Assembly: GCA_013396635.1 (NCBI GenBank)
Contig: WBMW01001608.1
Location: 461,483-525,482 of the forward strand
Direction of reading: 5' to 3'
Length of the DNA stretch: 64,000 nucleotides
From: Penelope pileata
Taxonomy: Eukaryota; Chordata; Aves; Galliformes; Cracidae
Shown here: piece after piece, positions 1-11,906 of the stretch
Layout: the number at the start of each line of letters is the position of its first letter
Position numbering within the stretch: position 1 is the first letter of the stretch
Notes under the pieces: generated by a model
What the model was told of the DNA's origin: nothing
Seen by the model: only the letters and a program-made list of their open reading frames with translations
Database searches by the model: none
Translations under genes and position numbers: made by a program

Positions 1-3000
1 CATCAGAGTTGCATTTGTTTTTCCCACCTCCCCTAAAGGGGAATAATAGCTCTGAATTTAATTAAAAATCTATTTTTTAAGATTAAAGTCATGAAAAAGT
101 TAAAAGACTGGATCACAAAGAAGAGTAACTGTGAGGATCTCAGGGAATATGAACTGATGAACTCCCTTATATTTTATTTCCTCTCAACTATTTGTGGGAG
201 GATCACTAGTGTTGCATAGGAATTGTTAGTCCTGGATAAAAGCAAGGATTTTATAAACCAATAAATTTTTCATTAGTTTTACATAAATTTTAGTAGCAAT
301 AGTTTAATTCCAGTCAAATTATTTCAATCAGACGAGTTGCTGCTGAATGCAACATTATACATTATATCAACTGGGGCATTTAGAAACCTGGTTCCTATCC
401 GTACTGCAATGCTTGAGGCATTGTTTGCCACATATTTTTTCTTAACATGTAAAATAGAAATAAAATAGAATAGATAATGAGAATGAAACTAACACAGTAT
501 TTCAGAAATGTCTAACCACTGAGAGAATCACAAAGCCCAAATCGATTATTTAGATACTTGTTGGGATTTTAATATATTTATACCTCTAAAGTGCTCTTAG
601 TCCTCTTAGAAAAAAAGTTGAAAGTGTTATGGAATGACTTTTCCTGATATAACTATCCTCTCCTCACCTGTCCCTTTTCTCTGACCACCTACTGGCAGTC
701 CAAGAAAAGAAATAATCATGTTGCATTTAATCCTGACAGCTTCTGAACCAGAACTTGGCACAGCAAAGGGGAAGGCAAAGTGATATATCCCTGCAAGTAT
801 GCTCACAGCACAAGCTCAGGTGGAAAAAGAGAATTTGTCAGATCACTTAGAACCAGTCAAGACTTGTAGGTCAAGACCAACCTCTTCTTCATCTGGATAT
901 CCAGTGGTAACAGATCCTGGGACAAAGCGTAGCATGGTCTCATGCAAAGCAGACACAACATCTAGTGGCATTTAATCTAAAGGTCCTCAGGGCAGCCTCC
1001 TCTGGAGAACAGCCTGAAAGCATAGTCAAAAGATGACAAAAGTTTGGGAAACCACATCTAGGGGTACTGCTACACATCTTTCTTGCAAGGTGCAGTTAGT
1101 TACAAGCATCCACTGCTACTTGGACAGCCAGAAAGAGGTCAGGATCAGGTCATGAGAAAAGAATCAATACTAATCTTAAACGAACGATATCATTTTGGGG
1201 CTACACTCCAATATTTACAGGTTAAAGCTGGTTGACTAACCAGAACTATATACTGTTCACTGTAATTTTGATAATACTTATACATTAACCTTCCCGTTTC
1301 CCATTTGGCCTCAGTCAAAATAATGGAATGGCACCCAAAGGCCTGCACATAGAGCTTTCCAGTGCCAAAGAAACCAAGCATATCTTTTTATGCTGTATGG
1401 TTTATAATTTTCTTGATCCTGACTTCAATGGAAATGCTGTGTGTGGAAGGATGACAAGATTGGGCCCTCAGGCAAGAGCTCTGTAGAATAATGTGTAGGA
1501 ATGTTACTGTCGGAATTTTAAGAAACAACATCTCCTAATTGTGCCAAACCCAGACCATCTCCCTCATGCAAGTGATCAGTCAAGCTACTCATAGGAGTAA
1601 AGAAAAAAGCTAACTCTCTTAAAAGTTTACTTGAAAAGAGCTGTGTCTTTTGGGGAGTCTTTCTCCACTATCTACATACAGTTGTAATAATGCCATCTAG
1701 TTGGCAGGGGGACTGTTTCCTAGCTCATTGATCCCATGATACAGATAAATGGATTGCTCTGATCCTCCATTTCTAGTGGATATTTTGCCCGGCTTAAAAA
1801 TGGGCAGAAACTTTGCTACCGGTGTTTCAGAGAGGTTTGGTGTCACACAAAAGTATGGTTCTGTATTACCAAAAGTAGAAACCTGTTAATTTTGCTACCC
1901 TGTGCTTAATATCAATTACATTACCTATTCTCATTTTCATGAGTAATATAATCATTATTCATAAAATTCTGATTTATATACCTGTTCAGAGAATCTCAAC
2001 TTTGCCCTTAGGATGCTACAGCTCATAATAACCTGGCCATTCTCACAAAAACATTTTTAGTAGACTACTTGAAGACTCTATTAAAGTTCACAGTAACTCA
2101 GTGCAATTTATGCAGTTATGCAACATATTTTGGACACTAAAGAAACATTCAGTTACCACTGCTGGTGCATGAAGTATTTTTTATTGATAACTTCATAAAA
2201 CATAGAGTCTTCTACTAGCAAGCTAATGGAGTGAGGTGGGGAAGGAGATAGAAGTATAAAAATAACAACGAGAACATGAAGCTATAATAAATTCTTAATC
2301 TTTATTGCTTGATGTACCCTGAGAAACTTGGAAGTACAAGTCTTTTCCCTATGAATTTTGTCCTCTGTTTGCCAAACATTTTAATTTGTTGTTTTTCTAG
2401 CACTGAAGAAGCCAGCATGGTTTTGCCTTTTCCTTCCATTTCTGTCGGTGTGTTAAATTCATGCTATTATACTTGTAAAGGTGTCAGCAGCAATGTGCAC
2501 AGCTCTGGAAACACAGTTGCATGCTAGAAAATTGCCATGTAGTCCACCTATTGCTTTTCCTTTCTATAAAAGGCACATTGCTTGTTAATTACACACCACA
2601 GTACATAGAACAGAGGGAAGTCAGGCAGGCAATGAACACATTGAGCCATATCATCCCCTGTAGTGCAAAAAGGAGGAGAATGAAAAGATGCATCAAAAAT
2701 CTCTTCTCAAATAGAGCCACGAAAAAGCACCCAATATCCCCACCACTTTTAGGTGAGTTTGTTCTGCAAACAGCAATCAGGTGGTGTTGCAAGGAGCAAG
2801 GAATTAATGATTAATTAATGAAAGGGCACAATTCATCTCTGTACAATGAAGGCATCTGAACTTGCATCTTCCGGACACCTAACGTACAATTAATTGCATA
2901 TGACCATATTTCGTGAAGGGGAAAACTCTGCTCACCACAGACTCGATGTTTTACTAATACTAACAACTCAGGAAGTCCAAAAGGGCAGACCTTCTCTCAG

Positions 3001-3870
3001 TGCTGTAGATTACCCAGTGAACTCAGTATGACTACTTGACCACAGTACAGAAAATGGAGCTAGAATAAGGAGTTTGTTACGCTAAGCAAAAGAGGCAGCA
3101 GATGCTACTCAACCCCAGTCAAGAAGTGCACAACTGAAAAAAGTCACATTAGTGGTTATGTGGGTAATGAGATGCAAGTAAGCACTTGCGGGCAGCGAGT
3201 GTCAGCATTGACCTTAATGGCCTTCAACAAATATGGAAGACCTGCATCACTAAATAAGCTTTCCCCATCCTCTCCACTCACCAAAATCAAGTCTCTCCAA
3301 TGGATGTTATGATTTCTTAGGTGTCATTCTACATCTCATCCAGTTTTATCTTGAGTTTTAAACAAATTGTAGAGCGAAACATTTTGAGTATAAAAAAGTA
3401 AAATGCAGACTTACTGTACAAGCCACAAACCCATGAAAAGATTTTTTAATATGACCATCACAGACAATAGTTAAGAGAAAGAAAGCATATACATAAGAGA
3501 CATATTACTGATTATGAGAAAAATAAATCACAGACACAGTGCACCAGCACTTAGCAGCTGAAGACAGAATATGGAATACCACCTAGCCACAGAGACAAGC
3601 TCAAATAAATGTACTTTTAAGTATAGAATGATTTACCCTACACATGCCATGATCACCAAAGGGTAGTCACTCCACACTAATGTCACAAATGAGTGTGTTT
3701 TCAAGTGCAGTAACACCAGCAGACATTTATGCAAAGTTGGGATTTATCCCATAAATTTTTTAAAAATCTCCAAGAAACAGGCAGATCTTTATGGAAAAAT
3801 ACCTGCTTCCTATTGTTACGTGACTGTTGTCCTCCAGGCAAAGAGTACTGTTGAGAAGCAGTAAATACCA
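1..3870. other. AT-rich non-coding DNA, no gene recognised
   Basis: No gene, RNA gene or named repeat was recognised in this stretch. Open frames are all under 100 codons and have no recognisable domain. The sequence lies far upstream of the CpG island at 16.1-16.7 kb and shows no consistent strand skew by eye, so it may be intergenic or belong to an intron of another gene. Diverged repeats too old to recognise by eye may be present. Confidence 0.5.
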
Positions 3871-4018
3871 GAAAAAGAAAAAGAGAAAGAAAAGGAGAAA
3901 GAGAAAGAACAAAAAAAAAGAGAAGGAGAAAGAGAAAGAGAAAGAGAAAGAGAAAGAGAAAGAGAAAGAGAAAGAGAAAGAAGATAAAGGAAAAAGAAAG
4001 GAAAAAGAAAAGAAAAAG
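3871..4018. repeat. Polypurine (GAGAAA)n simple repeat
   Basis: About 148 bases are almost entirely A and G on the plus strand, broken only by a C at 3,910 and a T near 3,985. The core at about 3,926-3,980 is roughly nine units of the hexamer GAGAAA. The flanks are degenerate purine-rich variants with AAAAAG-type units. The complementary polypyrimidine strand gives overlapping open frames rich in Ser, Phe and Leu, which are low-complexity artefacts and not genes. Long mirror-like polypurine tracts can form intramolecular triplex (H-DNA) and are usually length-variable between individuals. Confidence 0.95.
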
Positions 4019-4965
4019 CTTGAAACATAATGGGAAGGCTTTCTTTTCAGTTGCACTGAGACACATCAGTTCAATCAAACCATTGACAATGAAATAAACG
4101 TGTTTTTTTCTCAAATTAACATTTAAGTTAAGTCATTTTGTCAGGTTGATAGCCTTTTAACTGATGTTTATTTTTCCACCAGATTACACAGGACAGGCTG
4201 ATTAAAATAAACATTTTGTTAGTTTACCTTTAAATGTGAAACTTAAATCAGGATGACCAAGTCTTATATCACAAAGTAGCCTTTGAAATGAAAAATATCT
4301 TACTTTGAAGTGTAGTTATATTTTTATCATACATAGCTTATTTGTCTGTGTTCACCTCACGCTGCTTTGATATTTGCAATAATCTGAATACTTATTACAA
4401 GCCTAATCATGTCATCAAGAGCAAAGTGACTATACTAATACCTTAAACACCAAAACTGTTTGGTGAAAATTCTAAACAAAATGAGAAAACGCAATATAGT
4501 TTACATTTTGCCATAGTTAAATTTCATAAAAGAGATGTATACTGACAAAAAAAAATCTTACTCACCTACTTCTCAGTACCAGTGTCACTCATTGCATAAA
4601 ACATACAATAATAGGGTGGATTCTTATTTCATCTCTTTAAAATATGTACAAACTAGTAAGCCTAAGATCTCTCTCAAAAGCAGAGAGCAAATTTTAGGAT
4701 TAATAACCTTCATTTGGAGATACAGCAAATAACTCTGACTATTTGAGGAGCTCGCTGTCACCATGCGATCAGACAGCACGACTTCAGTGTACATTTAGGA
4801 ATACTTCTGGAGGAACTCTGCTGCTTGTATTTCAATATAAAAAGAAAAAAAATAAGATGACATAATCTTCCCAACAGTTTCTCCTATGATGCATATAACA
4901 GAAAATTAGCTAGAAAAATTTAAGTTCAGCAGATAGTTTAAACTACAAGTTTAAACTTTGTCTTT

Positions 4966-4998
4966 AAAAAAAAAAAAAAAGAGAGAGAGAGAGAGAGA
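4966..4998. repeat. A15(GA)9 simple repeat
   Basis: A run of 15 A (4,966-4,980) is followed directly by nine GA dinucleotides and then more A/G sequence. This is an ordinary compound microsatellite. A poly(A) run could be the tail of a retroposed copy, but no recognisable retroposon body or target duplication was seen upstream. Confidence 0.9.
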
Positions 4999-7900
4999 AA
5001 GAAAATAAATGATTGGAAGACAAATTTACAAACATGAAGATAAATAATTTTCTGAAATTCTGAGTAGCTCTCCTGACTCCAGTGAAGTAAGTTCATGCTA
5101 CTGTTCTGTGGAAAAGCAGTCCTATAAGAGACAAGGCATTCGTTTGCAGAGACAAAAACCTGTTTGGGAGTAAACTGTGAATTAAAGAGCACGGATTCCT
5201 TTCATCTGATCATATACCTGTGAAATAATAGACATAATTCAAAGAGAGGAGAATAAAAATGGCTTGCATTGGAGATTCAATACTCTATTACTTAAGGATA
5301 AAGAATTTCTAATAGCCATTAAAATGAAAATCAAAGAATATATAAATTTTAATTTGGTCTTTTCTTCATATCATAGTGTACTGAAGGCTTTCAAAGTGAC
5401 TTTTAGAAGCTGGATTTTAGGTGTATGTCATGAAATTAGGAAATGCCAAAGGCAAGAAAGATTGGAGCTATTAGCAAAGCTAACAATAAAAAATTAGAAC
5501 ATCAAAAATCCCACAGTAAAGAGCTTATGTAGAATTGCTACAGATTAAGGCACTATTGAATAATATTGCTGTTAAAGAAGCCAATTATTTTTATAGAGCA
5601 AATAATTTTTTCTATGATAATTCATATAAAACTGGTAAATGGTTAACTGCCTTAATAAAAGGGGAAGAGAAATCTCAACATAACGGCAATTTATACAAAA
5701 CAAGGGGTGATAATGAAGAAGAAGAATTAGGTAAGTGATATCTTCAAGGCATATTATGAGACTATATAAATCTGAAACTTCTTATGAAACTTGAAGAGGA
5801 ATTCCAAATTTTGAGACTGAAAATTGAAATCTTGAGGGGTTTTTTCTTTAATATTGGACTAAAGATGTCCAAAAGATTCTGGGAACCATTAGACCTCAGA
5901 CACTAGGCAAAGGTAGCTCTCCACTGGATTTTTTTAATACTGTATTTAAAGAACTTGGCCTCTTCGTGCTACAGACCGTTAAAATTTCTTTGGAATGGAG
6001 CTGCATATCCCCTATTACATTACTGACATCATTTCTATTTGGAAAGAGAAGAAAATGTCTACGTGATTGCTCACCATTTTTTTCTCATTTTTGGTAATGA
6101 TAAGCTGTTTGGTCAGCAGAAGAAGCAAGGTGGTGAAAAATATTCATGGGTATCAGACAGATTCCATAGAGAAGGCTTCTTTCACAGAACAAGGTATTTA
6201 ACACTGCTAATACTTGTGCCCAAAATATTTTCTTCTCACATAACTGATATATGCAGTTTTGCTGAAAGACAGAACAGTATGATTGGTAGTGCTGTATAGA
6301 TCTGTTTGAAACAGTGTCGTAAAAGGCAGCTCTTGAGAGCAAAAGCTGTCATTGAACTAAGTCTTTAAACTCAAACATGTTTTAGATGGGATACCCTTCA
6401 CAAAACTTTTCCCAGGTATTCTCCCCTTCACTGGGTATCAGTTCAAATTGTACAATGGGGAGAGGTGAATGAGAGAAAGTTTCTTTGATTCCATTGTTAC
6501 AGCTACTGAATTATTTGTGTAACTGATCCAGCAAAATACAGTAATGCAGAAAACTATTCTGGATTTGACTGTACTGAAAATCAGTCCACAAAATTTCTTG
6601 TGACCTCATATGAATTAAAGAAAGTCATTTTCCCCTTAGTCTGTAAAGTAGGTGCATGTCCTTACTACACTTTTACAGCATATGCAGTGACCTGAGTAAG
6701 TGAAGATTTAGTTTTACTCTTGTCTTCTGCTATGATTTCAGGCAAATTCCAAGAAGTCCAACAAAGACAAACTGCCTCTGGTTATTCTCAGATTGTTCCC
6801 ACTTACCTTGTTTTGCTGAACAGAAAAGACTTGGTGATGAAGTTCTTCCTCCATGTACCTGGGAGCATTTAGTGTTTAGGAACAGAGAGACAATACAGGA
6901 ACACGCACGTTGTGGTGTTCTCCTTTTAACTCACCTACTTTTCCCTGATTCTACTGGAAGGAGTTTTGTTTTACCCTGCATAACTGTTTATGCTGAGATG
7001 AGCGTATTTGGTCTCATAACCAACAGCTCACTCCAATTGAGTTGTTCATCTGCTCAGGATGAAATTTAAAGTCAAGGAGAACCAGCCACAGCTTAAAACC
7101 TTGGAGTTCTTTCTTTCTCTTGTTTTCATTTTCCTTTGAAGCAACAGGAAACAAAATTATTGTTCCTGGAGAAAACAGAAGCAATTGTGCTCACAATTAG
7201 GATACGACCATTGTAGATGGAACATAATCTGAAAGGGATATATTTACACTTGTCTAGCTAAAAAGAGCTCCTTTGTGTGAGTCCTTTGAGTTCTCTGAGT
7301 TTGGCTGCTAATGTTACAAGCTGATACTCTCATTTTTTTGCACCAGAAGATGATTGTCCTTTCCAAGTTTTCTATGTAGACTTTGTAAAGACAAGAAAAG
7401 AAATTACAAAATGTCATAGAAGACATTATCAGTTCTTTACAGAGGTATTGGTCCCCCCTCAAGAAAACTTGCCCTTTGATGGTGGAATGGCTTTTGTTTT
7501 ACAACTCTTGGGGCAGGGATGGTTGCATCTCCTTGGTGTGCTGGCACAACAGTTGATACCCTCAAGCTTTATGATTATTTAGCACCACGGGGACTATTAA
7601 CTGCTGGTAAGACTGCAGTTTGAGTTATTGGATTTCAATAACAGTTGCAGACTTGGCCTTTAATCTAATTTCCAGTGCGCTGTTTTATTTCTGCTTCATC
7701 CAGCATGGTGTCAGCAATGCAGGATCAGGCCATTCAAATTTGCTTACTGACTGCGAATAAAACTCAATGTAGAAGTCATGGCTTTAAGTCACTATTTAAC
7801 AAAAGACACAGCAAGGTTTTGACTAGTGAGAGACATTTTAATGGTTTGACTTTTTGCAATCCTGAGAATGTTTTCATTTAAAATGGGTTCAATGAATCAG

Positions 7901-8159
7901 CACATTTCAGAAAGAAATAGCAAAGTAAAAAATAGGCTTGTGTTCTTGGTGCTCTTCTAACAAATTAATAGATTAGAAAGACATTTTTGTAAAGAAAAGG
8001 ATGTGTGTATGCTGAAGGGATCTGTTTCATTTGTCTGAGCACCTTTTTGCAGTACATATTTTTGTTCTGTAAAGTTTGGAGGATTTTGTGATGACAGACA
8101 AGTGACTGGCTCTTACATAAATCAAGAGACCTACCTGAAAACTGAGCAAATAATGTGTT

Positions 8160-8179
8160 TTGTTGTTGTTGTTGTTGTT
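8160..8179. repeat. (TGT)n trinucleotide microsatellite
   Basis: Six uninterrupted TGT units lie in unannotated AT-rich DNA. No other significance is visible. Confidence 0.85.
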
Positions 8180-11100
8180 TCACATGGACTATACATACAA
8201 AAAATTATTCTTAACAGATTTCTTCCGCCATATCCAGTGAACATGGTATCCACACCGCTACCACACTGGGATTTTGGTCAGAGGGAAAGAAAAGAGTTAA
8301 AGTGAAGACAAATTGTTTGAAGGAAAAGGTATGTCCTCATGTGTCTCAGGTGACTTCAGATTTTAGAAAACATGATGTTAATGGAAAAACATTTTCATTT
8401 TTCCAATCCCTGCTAAGACTAGATAGAAAATCAGAGCACTGGTTTGGGTTTGCCCTAATAAACACATTTCAAAATCCCAGTTTATTGAACACTTGAGAAA
8501 AAATATGCCATTGTTAAAGTCTCAGCATTTTTCTTTACACCACTTTGAAAATGCTACAGTTCAGAGCCAAGCCAAAATAAATCTAACCAGTTTGTATTCT
8601 CCAGTTTATTCCTTGTTCATATCCTGCCTTGCCATGTGTACACAAATGCTCTTAGATTTACTCCTGCATGAACTTAACCAACACATCACTTAAACCTCTA
8701 GCTAATAACAACATAATGGACGAAAAGCTGTTCAAAAAGGCAGAAGTATAGAGACAAATAGTGGCAGTTGTCTCTAGCTGAACCCACACTTGCAACATGG
8801 ACTGTTTTCACTGTCTTCTTCTGGCCCACTCAAAAGCTGCAAATGTTTATTTGAAGAAGAAAAGAGCCAGTTGCCACAGTTCACTCAAAGGGAAAAGAAG
8901 AATTACAGAGAGGACAGAAATAAGACAATCTTCCCTTGGCAGCAATGCGTAAAGTGTTCTAGGGGAAACAGTTGCTTCATCCCTTCCCAATCTCTCACCG
9001 GTTATTACACTAAAATGCACCCCAGACAATCACTATCATAATGAGGTTAACGGATATGATAAATTCAGCAGAAGTGTTCTTTGTTTTTGATTGAGTTTGT
9101 GGCTGTGAACTCCTAACTTCATCCTTCCCACACTTTACTCTATGACAGATTTTTTTTTTCGGGGCTAATCTAAGTATCCGTTGACACATTCAAAGCTTTA
9201 TGTGAAATCCTTGAATAAAAATCATGTCAATAAAAGTAATGTAATTGTGAAAACACCTTACGGAGGGAGTTCCTTCTTTTTCTAGGACACCCCTCTAGTG
9301 AAGAGGCATGCTGCTACATCAGATCACCAGAGAAGCAAAGATTGTGCTTGAGCATAGAGGATCCTGTGTACATTTTGCAGAGCCAGAAGGCAATTACTTT
9401 ACCGTTGCCTGGCCCACACAAACACCATATCAAGAGAAAAGAAAATTTAAAATGCATTTTTAATGATGCAAGATGGAAGAAGAGTGCCATAAACAATTGT
9501 CATCAATCAGTGTGTGATATTTTACTCATTTCAAACTGACAGTGTCCCTTTTAAGAGCCATAAAAACCTTTAATGGTTGTGCAGCTGTAGGGCTTACGCT
9601 TAATTGTTGTGAAAAACAAGTGGGAGTCAGTGTAATGAAAGAGGTGCTCATGCCCTCAAATTCCTTTAGGCACTGAATCAGATATCTTCAAAATAGGGCA
9701 TGGATCAGAAATACTGTTTTCTGCTTATCAAGGGAACAGTCATTTTCAGTAGAAATGAAAGAGGATATGTGGGTTTTTTACCTGTGCATGAGCATATTCT
9801 TTTATTGAATATAATTCAGGAAATACAAAAATTAAAGTGAAAGCGAACACTCTCTTTTCCTTTCCTTTCTTTCCTTTGCCCTTTACTTCCGCATATACTC
9901 TATGTACACACTAGCAACAGTGTGCACTGCCATTTACTCTTACCTTTCTAAGCAAAAGGAATCTTTTGCATCAAAACCTGAGCAGCAGGGGAATATTTTT
10001 AAGTATGTTCTAGGCTAGCAAAAGGACAGCGAGAATTCTTGGCACCATACATTAGGGTTTTAAAACAACTTTAAGATTTGGGATTGTTTTTAGGGAAAAA
10101 AAAAGAAAACAGAAGAAATTATTGAGGCAGCTGGACAGCAGAACAAGAGGAGAAAAGTGACTGAGTTAAAGTTACTGAAACTATCAACTAACTGCTCTTC
10201 TGCTCTCAGTCATGGAGAATGGGCAGACACTCCGCCCAGACTCACTCCCACTCATCCCATCTTCCTGCTTTGTCCCTTTCCCAGTCTCTTCCTTTAACAG
10301 TGTCAGAAGCAGGAGAGAAAAGGTGTCACAGAAGATGAAGGTTGGCTCAGAGAGGGCCTTGCCTCTCTGCTGGGAGCCAGGGAACCAGAACTGCGTCATC
10401 TCACTCCCTTGCACACTTCTTGGCAATATTTTGAAATTAATGGGCAAGGCAGAGGATTCTTGAAATTCCATTAGTTACCAAGCATATAGTACTATAAGGG
10501 ATAAAGGTTCTTTTAATCATAGTTTTTGCATTATTTAATGAAAGTACAGCTATGACTTCAGCTTCATGTATGTATATCCAAGCAGGACTGTAAAGCAGTC
10601 AGAGTGTAAGAGCTATCAGCAGTATAGCTAAAAGACAGCATTAGCCTCATAGCAAATTCCAAGTTTGAAATATAAAAACTGAATTACACAGCTTAAATAC
10701 AAAAAAGACTAACCTTTTTCAACAATATTTTTATTTAAAGAATTGTCACTTTCAGCAGAGGAACAGATTTTGCTTAATTTCAAAAAAATAAAAAAACAAT
10801 TTTTTCCCCAAACTTATCATTTCTAACTGAAGATAAGACCATCTGCCCACTTACACCAGCTGGATGTCTGGCCATGAAAGTCTGATACTTCATGCCAAAT
10901 TGAGTAGTTATCAATGGCTTATTATTTTTTTATTTAATTATTTGGGGAAAAATAAAATCAAGCTGCTCAAAGGTAGTTGGGTAATTTTTACAGCTTGCAA
11001 TCCCATTGTTGTTTCTCATAGTATTCTTAAAGCACCTGATGAACGTGGTTGCTGAGCAGGGCCCCAGTTCAAAGTCTAACGTGGTCCCATCCCTCCCAGT

Positions 11101-11709
11101 CGGATCCCAGTCAACTGTTACCCTGGGAATCAGACTGTAGTTTTCAAAAGAACACAAATGTTTGTTTATCAAAATAACAATATCAACTGCTATTTGAGTG
11201 CTTTGTTTATCTAGCATACTTAAGTGGCTAATCAGTAGTAGTAGCTTATTATTAAATACAAATGGCTTCTTATTTACATAAATAAAGCTAATCTTACTTC
11301 TCTTGCCAGTTCTGGCGTACTTGATAGCCATCACAGACTGTACTGGCATCCAAAGTGCCTTCACTGGTCTTGCCAGCTTAAGTGGAAATAAATCTGATCT
11401 TCATTTTTAAATTGTGGTATAATATTGCCATAGCACACAAGATGGATTTGAAAATTTGCTTTCAATTCTGATTTTTTGTCAAAGCAGCCTTTCCTCCACA
11501 GCTCAGAGTTTCACCGCTTAGTTCCACTGCCACGTTCACCAATGGCAATATGATCTCATTGCTGCTGTTCATCAACGTGTTGGTGGTACATAGGCACTGG
11601 AACTGCAAAAATTAAAGATTTCATCCCTTGCCAATGCAGAACTGCTATTTATTTAGTTTGGGGTCTATTTTAATTTTGGCTCATTTGGGGACTTTATTCA
11701 ATACACTAA

Positions 11710-11903
11710 GGGTTTGCTTAAACAGGGACACTCAGGAAAGTTAATCCAAAGTAATTAAAACAGTGAATTTAAAGTGGATTAGTTAAACCACATTAAACCC
11801 CAGTCCACACTGGGGTTTAATGTGGTTTAACTAATCCACTTTAAATTCATACCTTTAGTTAATTTGGATTAATTTTCCTGAGTGTCTCTGTTTAGACAAG
11901 CCC
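11710..11903. mobile_element. Palindromic MITE, Harbinger-like TAA target duplication
   Basis: The 194-bp element is an almost perfect inverted repeat. Two 95-base arms (11,710-11,804 and 11,809-11,903) flank a four-base centre, CCAC. Hand alignment gives 84 of 95 matching positions with no indel, and the inner 44 bases of each arm are identical. The ends read GGGTTTGCTTAAACAG on the left and, reverse-complemented, GGGCTTGTCTAAACAG on the right. The trinucleotide TAA flanks both ends (11,707-11,709 and 11,904-11,906), as expected for PIF/Harbinger-type target duplication. There is no coding capacity, so it was moved by a transposase encoded elsewhere. The superfamily is inferred only from the 3-bp TAA duplication; other cut-and-paste families remain possible. 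Confidence 0.8.
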
Positions 11904-11906
11904 TAA

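Larger units (their letters stand above)
4019..11706. other. AT-rich non-coding DNA, no gene recognised
   Basis: Apart from the two short simple repeats listed separately, nothing was recognised. There are many small open frames on both strands. The longest is 144 codons on the minus strand at 10,930-11,364 and resembles no family I know; one frame of that length is about what chance gives in this much AT-rich DNA. No CR1 or mariner similarity was seen here, although such similarity is frequent from 23 kb onwards. Confidence 0.5.

Noticed and set aside
3701..4114. Overlapping minus-strand frames of 70-137 codons and a Lys/Glu-rich plus-strand frame
   Set aside because: They are translations of the (GAGAAA)n repeat and its complement (Leu/Phe/Ser runs or KEKE runs), not genes.
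10930..11364. 144-codon minus-strand open frame, the longest outside the CpG island
   Set aside because: There is no recognisable domain, promoter, splice context or repeat similarity. A rough estimate gives about one frame of this length by chance in 64 kb of AT-rich DNA read on both strands.
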